The notes under the pieces are model-generated. The model saw only the letters and a list, made by a program, of their open reading frames with translations, ran no database searches and had not been told where the DNA came from. The position numbers and the translations under genes were made by a program. From Chara braunii (lineage: Eukaryota; Streptophyta; Charophyceae; Charales; Characeae), in contig BFEA01000079.1 in NCBI GenBank assembly GCA_003427395.1, positions 500,417 to 547,566 of the forward strand: 47,150 nucleotides of DNA, written 5' to 3'. Shown in pieces: positions 1 through 10,400 of this stretch (positions are counted from its first letter, which is position 1; each line of letters opens with the position of its first letter).

Positions 1-208
1 TTTAGGCAGGCTGTATCTTGAAGTGGTGAAGGGTGTCCTGAAGTGGTCAAGTGAGAGTTTTGGGCAGTCTGAAAATCCTGAATGGTCCTGAAGTGGTGAA
101 AGGTCCGAAGACCATGAAAACCACCATTCACCACTTGAGGATGCAGCTTGCCTTAACTGGTGTTTTTCAGGGTCTTCGGAGCTTTCACCACTTCAGGACC
201 ATTCAGGA
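1..208. repeat. Foldback inverted repeat with 50-bp arms
   Basis: Arm 1 is 76-125 and arm 2 is 159-208. The reverse complement of arm 2 matches arm 1 at about 46 of 50 positions, and the spacer is about 33 bp. Bases 1-75 carry direct copies of the same words (CTGAAGTGGTGAA, CTGAAGTGGTCAAG), so the element probably starts to the left of the window. The CCTGAAGTGG vocabulary recurs in the foldback array at 33 kb, which suggests one foldback family. No ORF is associated. It could be a foldback or MITE-like element or a palindrome made by template switching. The pairing is read directly from the sequence. Confidence 0.85.
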
Positions 209-1570
209 CTAGGTCACCCTAGTCGCCGTGAACTGTTTAAGTATCCCAACTTTATATAATTATCTGGACTTAGTCTTATAAGGCGACATATAACTGAACC
301 GATCAACTTAGCTCGAGGTCTTGTCTGCCCCTTCTTACCATCAGTTTATTTTTAATTGGTACTCGTTTGAGTTATGATAGGCTATAGCCAGACCACCCAA
401 ACTTATGGGAACCTGTCTGACTAGCCTGTTCTTAAATAAGATAGTAATAAAGTATAGTCAAATTATAACCTTTGGGTTCCAGCATGTGCGAGGCATTGGG
501 CCAGACTACCTAAACTTATAGAATAATCCGACTCTCTGCCTGGTTCGTTCCTCTCCGATCCAATCTATGAGTGGCATGGAGTCGAAGCCACCCAAACTTA
601 TGGAATAGCCTGACTCTCTGCCAAAGTTACTCCCTCAGAATAAAAGCAGGAAGAGGCTGAAACACCTAAACTTATAAAATGGTTTAGATCTCCTCGTTCA
701 GAACCAAGGAACCTGAGAAAACCCAAATAAACAAGGCAACCAAGCCACCTGAACTTACAAAATGTGCTTGGCTCCTGAAAAGTCAATCACAGTTAACCCT
801 CACAAGTCAGAGCAACCAGACCACCTAAACTTATAGAATGGTCTGACTCTCCATGCAATTCCACTATACTGGGTCTCCCCAGACTTATGGGGACTTCCCA
901 GCCTCAAGAGCAATCAGACCACCCAAACGTATGGAATGGTCTGATGCTCCAAGCAATCCAAAATAAACATAGCACTGGATCTCCCCAAACTTATGGGGAC
1001 TTCCCAGCTTTAATGATCCAGTCAACCTTTAAAGCAATACTGCCTTCCTCCCAACCTTCCCCTAGACGCAATCCCTTTTTACAATCTGTTTTCAGTCAAA
1101 CAACAAAACTGAAACTGAAATTCTGCACACATTCCTTTATTTAAGTCTGGTTTTTATCCTGAAGTCAAAACCAGAATTAACATAGAATACATGCAACACA
1201 CTCAATCAAACATAGCGAGATGTACAGATAGGGGTTATAATTGGGTGTATAGAAGGAAAGCAATGGTTACCTTTCAGTTCCCTACCTCCAGAACTCCTCC
1301 TAAGTTCCAGCAGAGTTTCCGCAATCGGTGGGCAGACTCCCCACAGAGTCTTGCTGCGGTCCTATGGGTTGCAATCCCGCTTGCCGCCCTCCTCTCGTAA
1401 CCAGGATTAAACTTAGATTAAGAAGGGCAGAATGAGGGGTTTCAAGCTCTCGAGATTCGGGAGGGTGCACTCAGACTCGCGAGAGAGGGCCTTGATACCT
1501 TTACTCGCCTGAGAGCCCCACAATGGTGGCCAGTACGCAGCGCAACTTGGTCAACCAAAAGTCTAACTAC
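207..1570. repeat. Hairpin-array repeat, copy A
   Basis: This is a diverged direct copy of 5435-6830. Both copies open with the same 7-bp hairpin (GACTAGG 207-213 with CCTAGTC 218-224; 5435-5441 with 5446-5452) and stay alignable to the words GGCCCCGCAATGGTGGCC near 1.5/6.77 kb. Inside, a loop close to CACCTAAACTTATAGAA recurs every 40-120 bp (about 394, 510, 590, 664, 748, 823, 880, 921, 987), each flanked by complementary arms. Examples are CAGACCA 817-823 with TGGTCTG 839-845, and the 9-bp ATCAGACCA 913-921 with TGGTCTGAT 937-945. The short ORFs across it are not conserved between the copies and I do not call them genes. The function is unknown; it may be a non-autonomous element or part of an LTR or internal region. 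Confidence 0.75.
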
Positions 1571-2339
1571 TTATCGTTAGCCCTTCTGCGACTCTTCGAT
1601 TTCGCAGCAACGACCCTCTTTTAACAACACCCCTCTGCCATGCTCGTGGGCCCGAAATGCAATGGCCCTGGCCCAAAACACAGGCTGTGAGCCAAACACT
1701 CAATTTCCCTCTCGCGCTGCAGCGAGAACTGCAACGTGGTACGGCTAGCCGTGCAGCAGACTGAGTGCGTGCTCTCAATTGTGCAGTCCCTTCTTAGCCC
1801 CTTCCAGCACCCGGTCCACGACCGCCCTCACTCTATTTCGATTCCCAAGATGAGCGGCATCCTAGTTGTCAGACGGATCCGTAGCCCCCTCGGCTGGCGG
1901 GCAGGCAAGCCTTCAGCCTGCAACTTGCCATTTCTGGTTCTGCGGAACCAGCGCCGGTCCTGCTAGAACCCGACAGTGGACTGGCCGTCCCTGCTCTTTT
2001 TTTTTTTTCTACTACAGAAGGTCGCGCCGCGCCAGGTACGTGCCTTCCTTCTTTAGCATGTGAATGTACCTAGTTGCATGTACGACTAGGTTTGGTCGGG
2101 GTAACGGGAGTGGAGCATGAACTGAGCCGGATACATATGCAGCGCAGCCCCTAATGCTGACAACACTAATTCTAAGCCCCGAACCGCAATTCTGACGCGG
2201 CCATTTGATCCGCGTTGCCTCGAAACCACCGATCTGGCTCCTAGTTTGTTCAAAACGATCAACAATTGATCGAGTTACACCGATTTTTACCTCGTTTTTC
2301 CTCCTCCTCATCTTTCCCGCCATCTCCCAACAACTTCAC
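1571..2339. other. No recognisable gene
   Basis: Moderately GC-rich sequence with a T-run near 1998-2009. The two longest open frames (minus 2012-2323, plus 1736-1966) have no recognisable motif and no conserved copy elsewhere in the window. I see nothing else that I can name. Confidence 0.5.
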
Positions 2340-2945
2340 ACGTTACGTTTTCCTACTGACCTCGTTTCCACTAATCTATTAGCAAAACTAACACTACTAA
2401 TGAATTTGCAATACTAGAACCCCCCAACTTATTATCTCCTTCCACTCCATTTCATCAAGAATCGAGTGAAACCTCGATTCTTCTCTCCCCCTCCTCTCTC
2501 TTTCCACCATATCCCGCGCACTAACTCTTCTACCGATCTCTCTACCTACTAACTTTCATGCAATTGTTACCCCGGATTTGGCTTCGCTGACCCAGAAAAC
2601 TGCTACGTAACATCCCTCCCCGCCCGTTTCCATCGAGGATCGAGCGGGTTCTCTCGTTTTCTCTTCTTCCCGCCTACACCTCCTTCCACCATAGCCCGAC
2701 CTCCTCTTTCATACTAACTCCTACACTAATGACTTTCTTCTGAATCTAACCTTTCCATCTGATTCACTCTGTCCGAAAACCCTCAAATAGCATTTTATCT
2801 CGCTTGAATCTATTAAGAATCAAGTGAGATCTCAACTTCCTTCTTCTGCCATACCTCCTCTCCCGTTTCCTCCGCGCACACTCTTTTTCACCAACCTCTG
2901 TTTTTGCTAACTTATTACTAAATTTAACGTCATATCTGATGTTGC
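2340..2945. repeat. Degenerate ~180-bp repeats with palindromic core
   Basis: Three diverged units are recognised by a palindromic core near TTTCATCRAGGATCG at about 2448, 2625 and 2800 (spacing about 175-180 bp), followed by the words CTTCTTCCCGCC, CCACCATAGCCCG and CTAACT. The same unit recurs at 27370-27775. The core palindromes are 2457-2466 with 2473-2482 (AAGAATCGAG / CTCGATTCTT, perfect) and 2797-2807 with 2820-2830 (ATCTCGCTTGA / TCAAGTGAGAT, one G-T pair). The sequence is pyrimidine-rich on the plus strand. The spacing is near nucleosome length, as in many satellites, but the divergence is high. Confidence 0.65.
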
Positions 2946-4013
2946 TGTCGAGCGCATCGGTCCGGCACCGCTCGAGGCAGCGCGGGACCCTCCCGGCCGC
3001 GTCACGCAGGAGTTGGTTTCAAATCCTTCGTCGCGAATATACATGGAGCTTCCGCACGCCGCTCCGGCCGAGTGCGCCAACCATACCTCTCGTGAGCCCC
3101 TACGACAGGATAAGGCCTACGTGAGGCACAACTTACCTCCACCTTACAGGAGTTGTCACCTCCCTTCGGTGGGCGTATCCCCTCCGAGCTACCAGTCCAC
3201 AGTACGAAGGCTACTCGGTTGCAATCGTAGAGGTGGACCAGCCGAGGGGGTTTCTCGTTCGTTGTAGCATAGGGGGTACGCGCGGTAATGCGCCTATATC
3301 GAACCCCCATGCGAACCGACATCTTGGGGGGCTGAGGTCCCGAGCGCGACTCATCGTCAGTCGACTAGGACGCATCCCACACACCACACGTACACCACTC
3401 TACGAACACAGAAATAAAACACACTCACACACACACATCAAACCACGCGACAACACTCCTACTCCCTTAGTAACCGTCCCATAACTTTCCGATACAAAAA
3501 TCGATAGGCGTCGCGCGCGAGACTTAATATAAAACCGCACGGACGCAGGGCTAACTCATATCGACTCGCAATGCAAGCGCACGCAAGCGGTCGCAATGAT
3601 GGCGTACTATGTAGTACCCATACTCGAGCGGTCCTCGTTAATCTCGAGGGTCGCGTTCGGCCCTCAAGTGTTGGCTGACACGCGCCTTGAGGGTTAATCT
3701 CTCGACGTTGGACAACCGTCGTGCGCAGTTGAAGATCACACACCCTCTTCTGCACCCTGTGCAGAGTGGGTGGTACACATGTCCATACCTGTGGTGGCGG
3801 TCGTTTCTTACTGCCCTAGAGGTGAACCTCACTCCAGGCTTGAACGAAAGTCAAGGGGTTTGACTTTGACGGCTGCCCACGGACTACAACGTCCAGCCAT
3901 ACAACTCTAAAAAACAAGGGTAAAAAGGGAATCCCCCTTTTCCCTCAAGACATAATCCAGTTAACCCTTATTCACAATCACAGTAGGCCTCTCAAATACT
4001 CAGGGCACTTATA
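2946..4013 (-). mobile_element. LTR-like repeat of the TGTCGAG family, left copy
   Basis: The sequence begins TGTCGAGCGCATCGGTCC and matches 36642-~37733 throughout, at roughly 85-90 percent in the first 200 bp by eye. Both copies share the (CA)n tract at the same place (about 3420-3443 and 37098-37130) and the words GACTACAACGTCCA near the far end. Homology fades around CTTATACATAT. The right-hand copy is preceded by a PBS-like sequence, which orients the family on the minus strand. This left copy has no PBS beside its TG end, so it would be the outer end of a 3' LTR or a solo LTR. The right boundary is uncertain by about 20 bp, and I found no target-site duplication. Confidence 0.6.
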
Positions 4014-4689
4014 CATATGCAAGGGTTGGTTTTATAGGACGATCACTTCCCACAGTCAAAGTGGGGCCCCTCTCAGCCACATACGTATGTAATCGCAGAC
4101 AATCACATCCAGAGCCCGAACCATGAACGCACCTGCAATCACATCAAAGATTCAACCAGGAGTCCACGTACTACACGGGGTCAACTTCAACCATTCCTTG
4201 CACTCGTACCCCTCGCTTTAGCCATACAAGCCTCACTCGTGCAACTCTTAAATAAATACTCAGTACTTTTGTTGGATGACCATTCAATAAAGTCCGGGTG
4301 AAAACACAATGAAACAATTCAAACCACAGGGCTAAAGCCTTTAGGTTGAGTGGCAGGAGTGGATTGGAGTTGAATCGTAAACCGACGAATCGGCAACCGA
4401 CCTGTTACCAGTGATAACAGAAGATGATCCTTGTAGGATCAAGGTGAAACTAGTTCAAGTCCTGAATCGAATGTCCAAGAAAGGTCTGTACCATAAGACA
4501 TGTCAATGCCCAAACTAAACCATCAGCATATGGGGGATGAACCTCCATAGCACATTCTCACTCAAGCTATCTGCCAACTAAGTCTAAACCTACCTCTAAG
4601 CCAGTGCCCAAAGCAGAGGTAGACTAATGGCAAAATCTTCCCTATTTAGGGTGGATCGTCAAAATCGTCACCTGTCAAAATATACTCTC
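4014..4689. other. No recognisable gene
   Basis: AT-balanced sequence without long open frames on either strand. I see no domain, tandem repeat or strong palindrome. If the TGTCGAG repeat is a 3' LTR, this stretch would be the 3' end of its internal region, but no purine tract adjoins the LTR end. Confidence 0.45.
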
Positions 4690-5010
4690 TCCGCTAAATT
4701 AAGAAAATTTCGGCAGCGCTTCCTGTAGGATAAGTGCCTTTGCAAAATTTATATCAGCCTAAATAAGAAAACAAAAATAGTCTTCAACTTTTCAAAGTCC
4801 AATTTTGTCTACCTCCCTGAATTAGCAAAAATTTGGGCAGCACTCCCTTTAGAAAAGGAGACTTTCCAGATTTTTACTAAGCCATATATGAACTTTAGAC
4901 AAGTTGAACGTTGAAAAGTCGAAATTTGACCAACTCCTTGGATTTGTAGAAATTTCGGCAGCGCTTCCCATAGAGAAAGTAGCTTACCAAAATTTATACA
5001 AAGCCCAGTA
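4690..5010. repeat. Three diverged ~122-bp tandem repeats
   Basis: The motif AAATTTCGGCAGCGCTTCC recurs with changes at about 4707, 4830 and 4950. Each copy is followed by a purine-rich complement of the preceding pyrimidines (for example CTCCCTTTAGAAAAGGAG near 4843) and then CCAAAATTTATA. Each unit can therefore form a small hairpin. The repeats are non-coding. The following 5011-5280 holds no feature that I can name. Confidence 0.6.
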
Positions 5011-5280
5011 TAACAAAAAATCCTAGAAAATGCGAGAATTGATCTAAGTAAAATAAACTTAGCTCACAAAATGCAGGAATTGAAGCTAACTCCTATCGCT
5101 CTAGCACGCGGCGAGCAACTAAAGCAACTACCTGCCAACTGAAATCCCGACTAAGTAGTGATCTCACTCAGCCGCACGCAATGCCAAACCACAAGGGTAA
5201 GTACTCTCACCATTCCAAGTCAATCTGAACAAACAATAGTTCATGATCCTTCAATGCTTTGTCCCTTTATACCCGACTTA

Positions 5281-6830
5281 CATAGGGCATAAGGTCTGGA
5301 CACCCAAACTTATGGAACGAACCTTACCTTAGGCAGGCCTAAAGTCAGGCCACCCAAACTTATGGAATGAGCCCAGCTCGGTCGAAGTATACACAAACAC
5401 AAGGCATGACAACTTTTTTCTTCTTTTGGCACATGACTAGGCCATCCTAGTCGCCTTGAACTGTTTAAGTAGCCAAGTTGTAGATATCTCTCTGAACTTT
5501 AATCTTCAAGGTGAGCGTAGGACTGAGCCATTCATCCTAGAAACAATGCTCAGCCGGCCCAAGTTACCTTCAAATATATTCTTAATTGTACTCTCTTCAA
5601 TTTACGATAAGCTATAGTCAGACCATCCAATCTTATGGAACCCGTGTCTGACTAGCCTGTTTTTAATAGAATGGTAATAATGTATAGCCAAATTATAACT
5701 GTTGGGTTCCAGCATGTGCGAGGCTTTGAGCCAGACCCCCTGAACTAACAGAAGGATCCAACTCTCTGCGAAATTCATTTCTCGCTGAAGCATCATGTGT
5801 GTGACATTGAGTCAGACCCCCTGAACTTACATAAGGGTCTGCCCCTTTGTCGGGTTCATTCTCTTAAAACAAAGGCAGGAAGAGACTGAGCCACCTAAAC
5901 TTATAGAACAGCTCAGACCTCCTCGTTCAGAAACAAAGGAAACTGAGAAACCCAAAAAAACAAGGCAACCAAGGGCACCTAAACTTATAGAATGCCCTCG
6001 GCCCCTGAAAATCAATCACAATCAAGCCCTCACAAATCAGAGCAGCCAGGACACCTAAACTTATAGAGCGTCCTGACCGTCCAAGTGATTCGCAGCACCG
6101 GGTCTCCCCAAACTTATAGGGACTTCCCAGCCTCTAGAGCATTCAGGCTACCTAAACTTATAGAGCGGCCTGATTGCTTCATGGAAACCAAAATAAACAA
6201 AGCGCTGGGCTTCCCCAAACTTATGGGGACCTCCCAACCTCAATGACCCAGTCAACCATCATGCAAATCAATCTCACATCCTGCCCTTCCCAGATGCAAT
6301 CTCTTTCAACAATCTGCTTTCATGCAATCAACAAAACTGAAACTGAGATTGCACACCCATTCTTTACCTGATCTGATTCAGAGTCATGAAAGTCAAACAA
6401 GAGTCAAAGTAGGGCTACACACCATATACTCAGCCAGAGATGCAACGGGAAATACCGATAGGGGCTATAATCTGGGTTTATAGAAGGAACAACAACGGTT
6501 ACCTGTCAGTTCCCTGCCTCCAGAACTCCTCCTGAGTCCTGGCAGAGCTCCCGCAATCGGTGGGGCAACCTCCCATAGAGGCCTTGGCGCGGATTACAGG
6601 TTGCAATCCCACCTGCAGCCTTCCTCTCAGAATCAACAGACTAGACTTAGAGTAAGAAAGGCAGGTAGAGATAGTTTTGAGACTCTCAGATACAAGAGGG
6701 GTGCACTTAGACTTGTGTGAGAGGGCCTCGATGCGTCGATGCCTTGATGCGCCTGAGGGCCCCGCAATGGTGGCCGAAACACGTCGCGGTTTGGCCGGAC
6801 TGAAGTCAAAATACCAACTATCGGACCTTC
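5281..6830. repeat. Hairpin-array repeat, copy B
   Basis: This is a diverged direct copy of 207-1570, extended on its left by two more loop units (near 5301 and 5352). Arms are often perfect: AGTCAGAC 5616-5623 with GTCTGACT 5646-5653; CAGACCC 5813-5819 with GGGTCTG 5835-5841; CTGAGC 5886-5891 with GCTCAG 5911-5916; AGGGCA 5972-5977 with TGCCCT 5993-5998; CAGGAC 6047-6052 with GTCCTG 6070-6075; TCAGGCT 6143-6149 with GGCCTGA 6167-6173. The loop consensus is close to ACCTAAACTTATAGA. Short ORFs here (for example minus 5827-6015) only mirror the loop repeat and are not called as genes. Confidence 0.75.
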
Positions 6831-7571
6831 AATGGTCCCTCAATCCCTGGCAGACCCTCTTATTGTCGCCTAGTCACTCACCCAGGCCGTAGGAACCGTG
6901 TGTCGTTGTTACGATCAAGTAAGAATGCAGCAGCGGTTCGCCAATACCACTCGCCCACTAACCATCCACAGCCGCGTGTACCTGTTGAACAACCCAACTA
7001 TATGTAGCAGCTTGCCGTCACGCGCGCCCAACAGTCGTGCGCAACAGCGTAGCGGAAGCAAACATAATGCAAGAATAAGTCAACCATACACAGCCAACCG
7101 CAAGCGTGCGGCAGTCGCAACCTTGTCATCCACCAGCCGTGTGAGCCGCGCAAGAGAGAGAAAACCCAGTCCATACCCTCCATATGTGAAGGAGAGCTCA
7201 GGCGTGGATCAGGTGGCACATTAGCCAAACTGCTAAGTCTACGACCCCACAGTCACCTTCCCATCACTCCGGTCGACAGGCTGAGCCAACCGTCAGCCTG
7301 CAGGTAGACCGCAGCCTCCGTGGTCGGCTTGCTGTTGCAATCAGATTATTGCTGCACGGTTAAGAATGTCCCGGTCCGAAGAAACAGCGGTAGTTTGACT
7401 GAGCAGAATGATAGCACGCGAGGCCTAAACTCGCAACATTGGAACAACAGTTCACCGACCAACTATCAGTCCCGCGGACTTAAAGGTAGTCCTTGGCCAC
7501 TCCGCTCAACACGGCGGATGACGTCTTTGACTTATTCGGGCAATCCCCCGACTTTCAGTCCGTCGTCACTT
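6831..7571. other. No recognisable gene
   Basis: Mixed-composition sequence with open frames up to about 170 codons (plus 7320-7829) that run into the LTR fragment at 7572 and show no motif. I regard these as chance frames. Nothing else could be named. Confidence 0.45.
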
Positions 7572-7730
7572 TGTCGACCGGTAGAAGGGGTCTGCAGGCA
7601 CGCCGTCCGAACCCTATGCCTCGCGCCACGTCTGTCACCCGCGGGAGGGTCGGTCGGGGCTCTTGTAACCTGTTCAAAACATTTCAGTCCACATCAACAA
7701 ATACAGAAATCACAATCTCACCGGTATAAC
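7572..7730 (-). mobile_element. Truncated LTR end fused to leader words
   Basis: Bases 7572-7704 match the first ~135 bp of the full LTR at 8177 (TGTCGACCGGTAGAAGGGG, then words such as CGCGGGAGGGTCGGTCGGGG) with several substitutions. At AACAAATAC the match stops, and 7704-7725 instead match 22 bp of the element leader found intact at 7944-7965. After AATAAC-like filler the leader resumes at 7731. The piece is therefore a chimera of LTR and leader segments. This order is typical of template switching or later rearrangement, not of an intact LTR. Confidence 0.7.
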
Positions 7731-8176
7731 CAACTCCTTGCAAATCCGGGGTGCTTCTCCCCTCCCCTTCAGTCCCTTCAAGTCTTCCCCTGCTCACGAT
7801 TCTCTCTCTTACATTCAATATCTGGGTGAACTGACCAAAGGGTAGGGAAAATCAGAATGACATCCCTCGATCACAAGGAAGGCAACAAAAATGAATGCAT
7901 GAAAGACGAGAAGAAAAGAAGGAATCAGCGAAACCACGAAATGCAGAAATCACAATCTCACCGGTGAACGTCGATCATAGGTCAATGGGGGTGTCGTCTG
8001 CCCGCTCGTGCTCGTACTGTCCAACGTCTCACCTGGGCTTTCTGACCACTGGCCAACAGCTCAGCCTCCTCCGTCTGCCCTGTCTCAGTCACATCCCTGT
8101 CCTGACCCTCTCACATCCCCGCGGTTACAGGCGGACCGAAGTCCCGAGAGGCAGCCTTCCCCGGCAACGGCGCCAC
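7731..8176 (-). mobile_element. Second copy of the element leader (5' untranslated internal region) with PBS
   Basis: The segment aligns with 22104-22550, which lies inside the right LTR. About 17 differences fall in the first ~300 bp, and none that I can find from about 8062 onward. It ends in a PBS (plus-strand TTCCCCGGCAACGGCGCCAC, 8157-8176) that abuts the TG end of the LTR at 8177. A 3' LTR normally borders host DNA on this side, so the presence of leader plus PBS implies a tandem element sharing this LTR or a segmental duplication. Confidence 0.75.
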
Positions 8177-8586
8177 TGTCGACCGGTAGAAGGGGTATGC
8201 CGGCACGCCGTCCGAACCCTTTGCCTCGCGCCTCGTCTGTCACCCGCGGGAGGGTCGGTCGGGGCTCCTGTAACCTGCTCAAAACATGTCAGTCCACATC
8301 AACAAATACAAGTACCGTAGCCGACCGTGACCAATGCAGGAAGAAACTCACGAAACACCGTCTGACAGAAATAATAGAAGCAGTTTCATTCAGTCCAAAA
8401 CAATGGGATGGGAAACACTCGTTCCGGCCTCAGCCGTACAGCTCGCTCTTGTGTCTAGAGAGTCTGTCTGAGTCCCTACAGACCTAGTCAACAACCGTCG
8501 CCTAATCCTCCTCCCGACTGGGTGTCGCCTGTACCGCGCCCGTCGATCCCAGGGGACCGTGCTCGAGCTCTCGGTGTCTGATGTGG

Positions 8587-8700
8587 CCTTCCTCGCCCAG
8601 TTCAGATCATACCTCTTCGGAAGGCCCAGTTCAGATCGTACATCTTCAGAAGGCCTAGTTCAGATCGTACCTCTTCGGAAGGCCCGCTTCGTATCGTACC
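8587..8700. repeat. 30-bp tandem repeats inside the LTR
   Basis: Three to four copies of a unit containing CAGTTCAGATCGTACCTCTT followed by CGGAAGGCC. In the right LTR the N at 24400 falls beside the matching block (24401-24510), so this block is where the assembly broke. Confidence 0.85.
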
Positions 8701-9260
8701 TCTTCGGAAAAGGTGCCCTTCCGGTAGAATGCCTCTTCGGAAAGTTTGCCTACGGTAAGGTGCTCCTTTGGTGAAGTGCCCTCCTGGTATAGTGTCCGTT
8801 CGGTGAAGTGTCCCCGGTAAACTGTCCGGCCGGTAAATGTATCCCCTTGGTAAAAGGTATCCGCTCGATAAAAATGATTGCCCGGTCAAAATATCCGCCC
8901 CGTAAATGTATCCGCTAGGTAAATGTATCCGCCAGGCAAATGTATTCGCTAGGGAAAAAAAGCACTCGGTAGTGTGGCTGCTCGGAAAAATACCCGGCCG
9001 GTAAATGTCCGCCCGGTAGATGTCTCCTCTCGATAAAGGTGTTCGCCCGGTCAAAGTATCCGGCCGGTGAAAGTATCCGCTAGGTAAATGTATCCGCTCG
9101 GTGAAAGTGGCCACTTCGGAGTCTCTGTTCTGGTCAAGTGTGTCTGCCTGATAAATGCCCACTCGGTCAATATCCGTTCGGTCAACATGTCCACTCGACG
9201 AATGTCTGCCCTGTTAGTGGTTCATCCGGTGAGCATCCGCCAGACGAATGTCCGTTCGAA
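8700..9260. repeat. Short (~20-25 bp) degenerate repeats inside the LTR
   Basis: Words such as GGTAAATGTATCCGCTCGGT, GGTAAAGGTATCCGC and CGGTCAAAGTATCCG recur about every 20-25 bp in irregular register. On the minus strand they create a long pseudo-ORF with repeated GYIY / ADIL / GYFHRPDTL-like peptides. I treat this as a low-complexity LTR segment, not a protein. Confidence 0.75.
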
Positions 9261-10084
9261 TCCAATACCGGATCCAAAGGTGTCATCACACCCACTGCCC
9301 GTACTGCACCAGAAAGGCGCGATCTTGGCTAGCGTCGGGCAGCGCCCAAAGACTCGGTTTATGGAGTGAAGTGTTGTGCCTCCCGATCCCCACGGATGCG
9401 CAATCCCTAGAGCGTGTGTACGAGGCCCCGCGCGCGCCCCCGACGGAGCGTAAGTGTGCGTGCTCGTGTGTGTAGCTACGCATCGGATCCTGACTGAGCG
9501 CGGTGTGCGCTAGTATGCGTAGCTATCGCCGCTGCCCTCCTCTCCGGTCTGCCGTGTGCAAAGCGTGTGCGCTGTAGCACACTAGTCCCGCCAGTCTGTT
9601 CCCACAGGTGCACCGTCGCCCTCGCTGTGATGGTGCGGAGCCTCCTCGAGGTCCGCCCTATGGCATAGCGTCTGCGTCTGATCTCGTTAGCTCGTGAATA
9701 CGCGCGTAGTCGTTCGCTGGGCTTCAGCCGGGTGTGTCCCAAACGAGCCGCCTTGATGGTGCCCCGGACCGAGCCCCCCTCCGGTGTTCCTCCGTAACTG
9801 GGTGTGCCCGTTAAAGCGTGCACTCTCCCCCTGTATCGTCACACTGCAGATACGGTTGTACAACCCGATGCTATTCTGCAAGCTCTCTGCTTGCACGTGT
9901 GCGTGCAGCGGGGCGTGAGCGAGTGCACGTGCAGTTGCGTGCAGCGTTACTACTACTCCCCACAAGTGTGCGGTATGCGCGCGTGACAGCGAGCAGTCTC
10001 CCCGATCCGCACAGAGGCACAGCGTGCATGCGCTAGCCCTGCAACTCTCTCTCCTCCTTGCGCGAGTGTGCGCTGATACGCGTT

Positions 10085-10400
10085 GTTACTCCGTGGCTCT
10101 TTCTCCCCCTTGCGCGAGTGCGCGTCGGTTCGCGAAGTCCCTACCCGTGACTCTCTCTTTCTAGCGCAAGTGCGCGTCGGTGCGCGAAGTCCCTACCCGC
10201 GGCTCTCTCTCTCTAGCGCGAGTGCGCGCTGGTGCGCGCGGCCCCTACTCGCGGCTCTCTCTCTCTAGCGCGAGTGCGCGCTGGAGCGCGAGGTCCCTCC
10301 CCGCAGCTCACTCCCTCGTGCGCGGGTGCGTGCTGGTGCGCACGGCTTCCTCGCGGCTCTCCCCCCCTCACGCGCAGGTGCGCTCTGATGCGCGCCGCTC
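10085..10400. repeat. ~51-bp tandem repeats inside the LTR
   Basis: About six units of GCGCGAGTGCGCGCTGGTGC followed by GCGAAGTCCCTACCCGCGGC and CTCTCTCTCTCTAG. The 51-bp period keeps frames open on both strands, which explains the overlapping arginine/serine-rich ORFs here. The equivalent block in the right LTR is about 25890-26215. Confidence 0.85.

Noticed and set aside
2946-4013. Target-site duplication and matching ends for the TGTCGAG LTR pair
   Set aside because: The bases outside the TG end (GTTGC) are not found beyond the other copy, and the CA end could not be fixed to the base.
8602-9162. 186-codon minus-strand ORF, identical again at 22976-23536 and similar at 24413-24973
   Set aside because: It lies inside the LTR and consists of short repeats translated in register; conservation reflects LTR copying, not protein selection.
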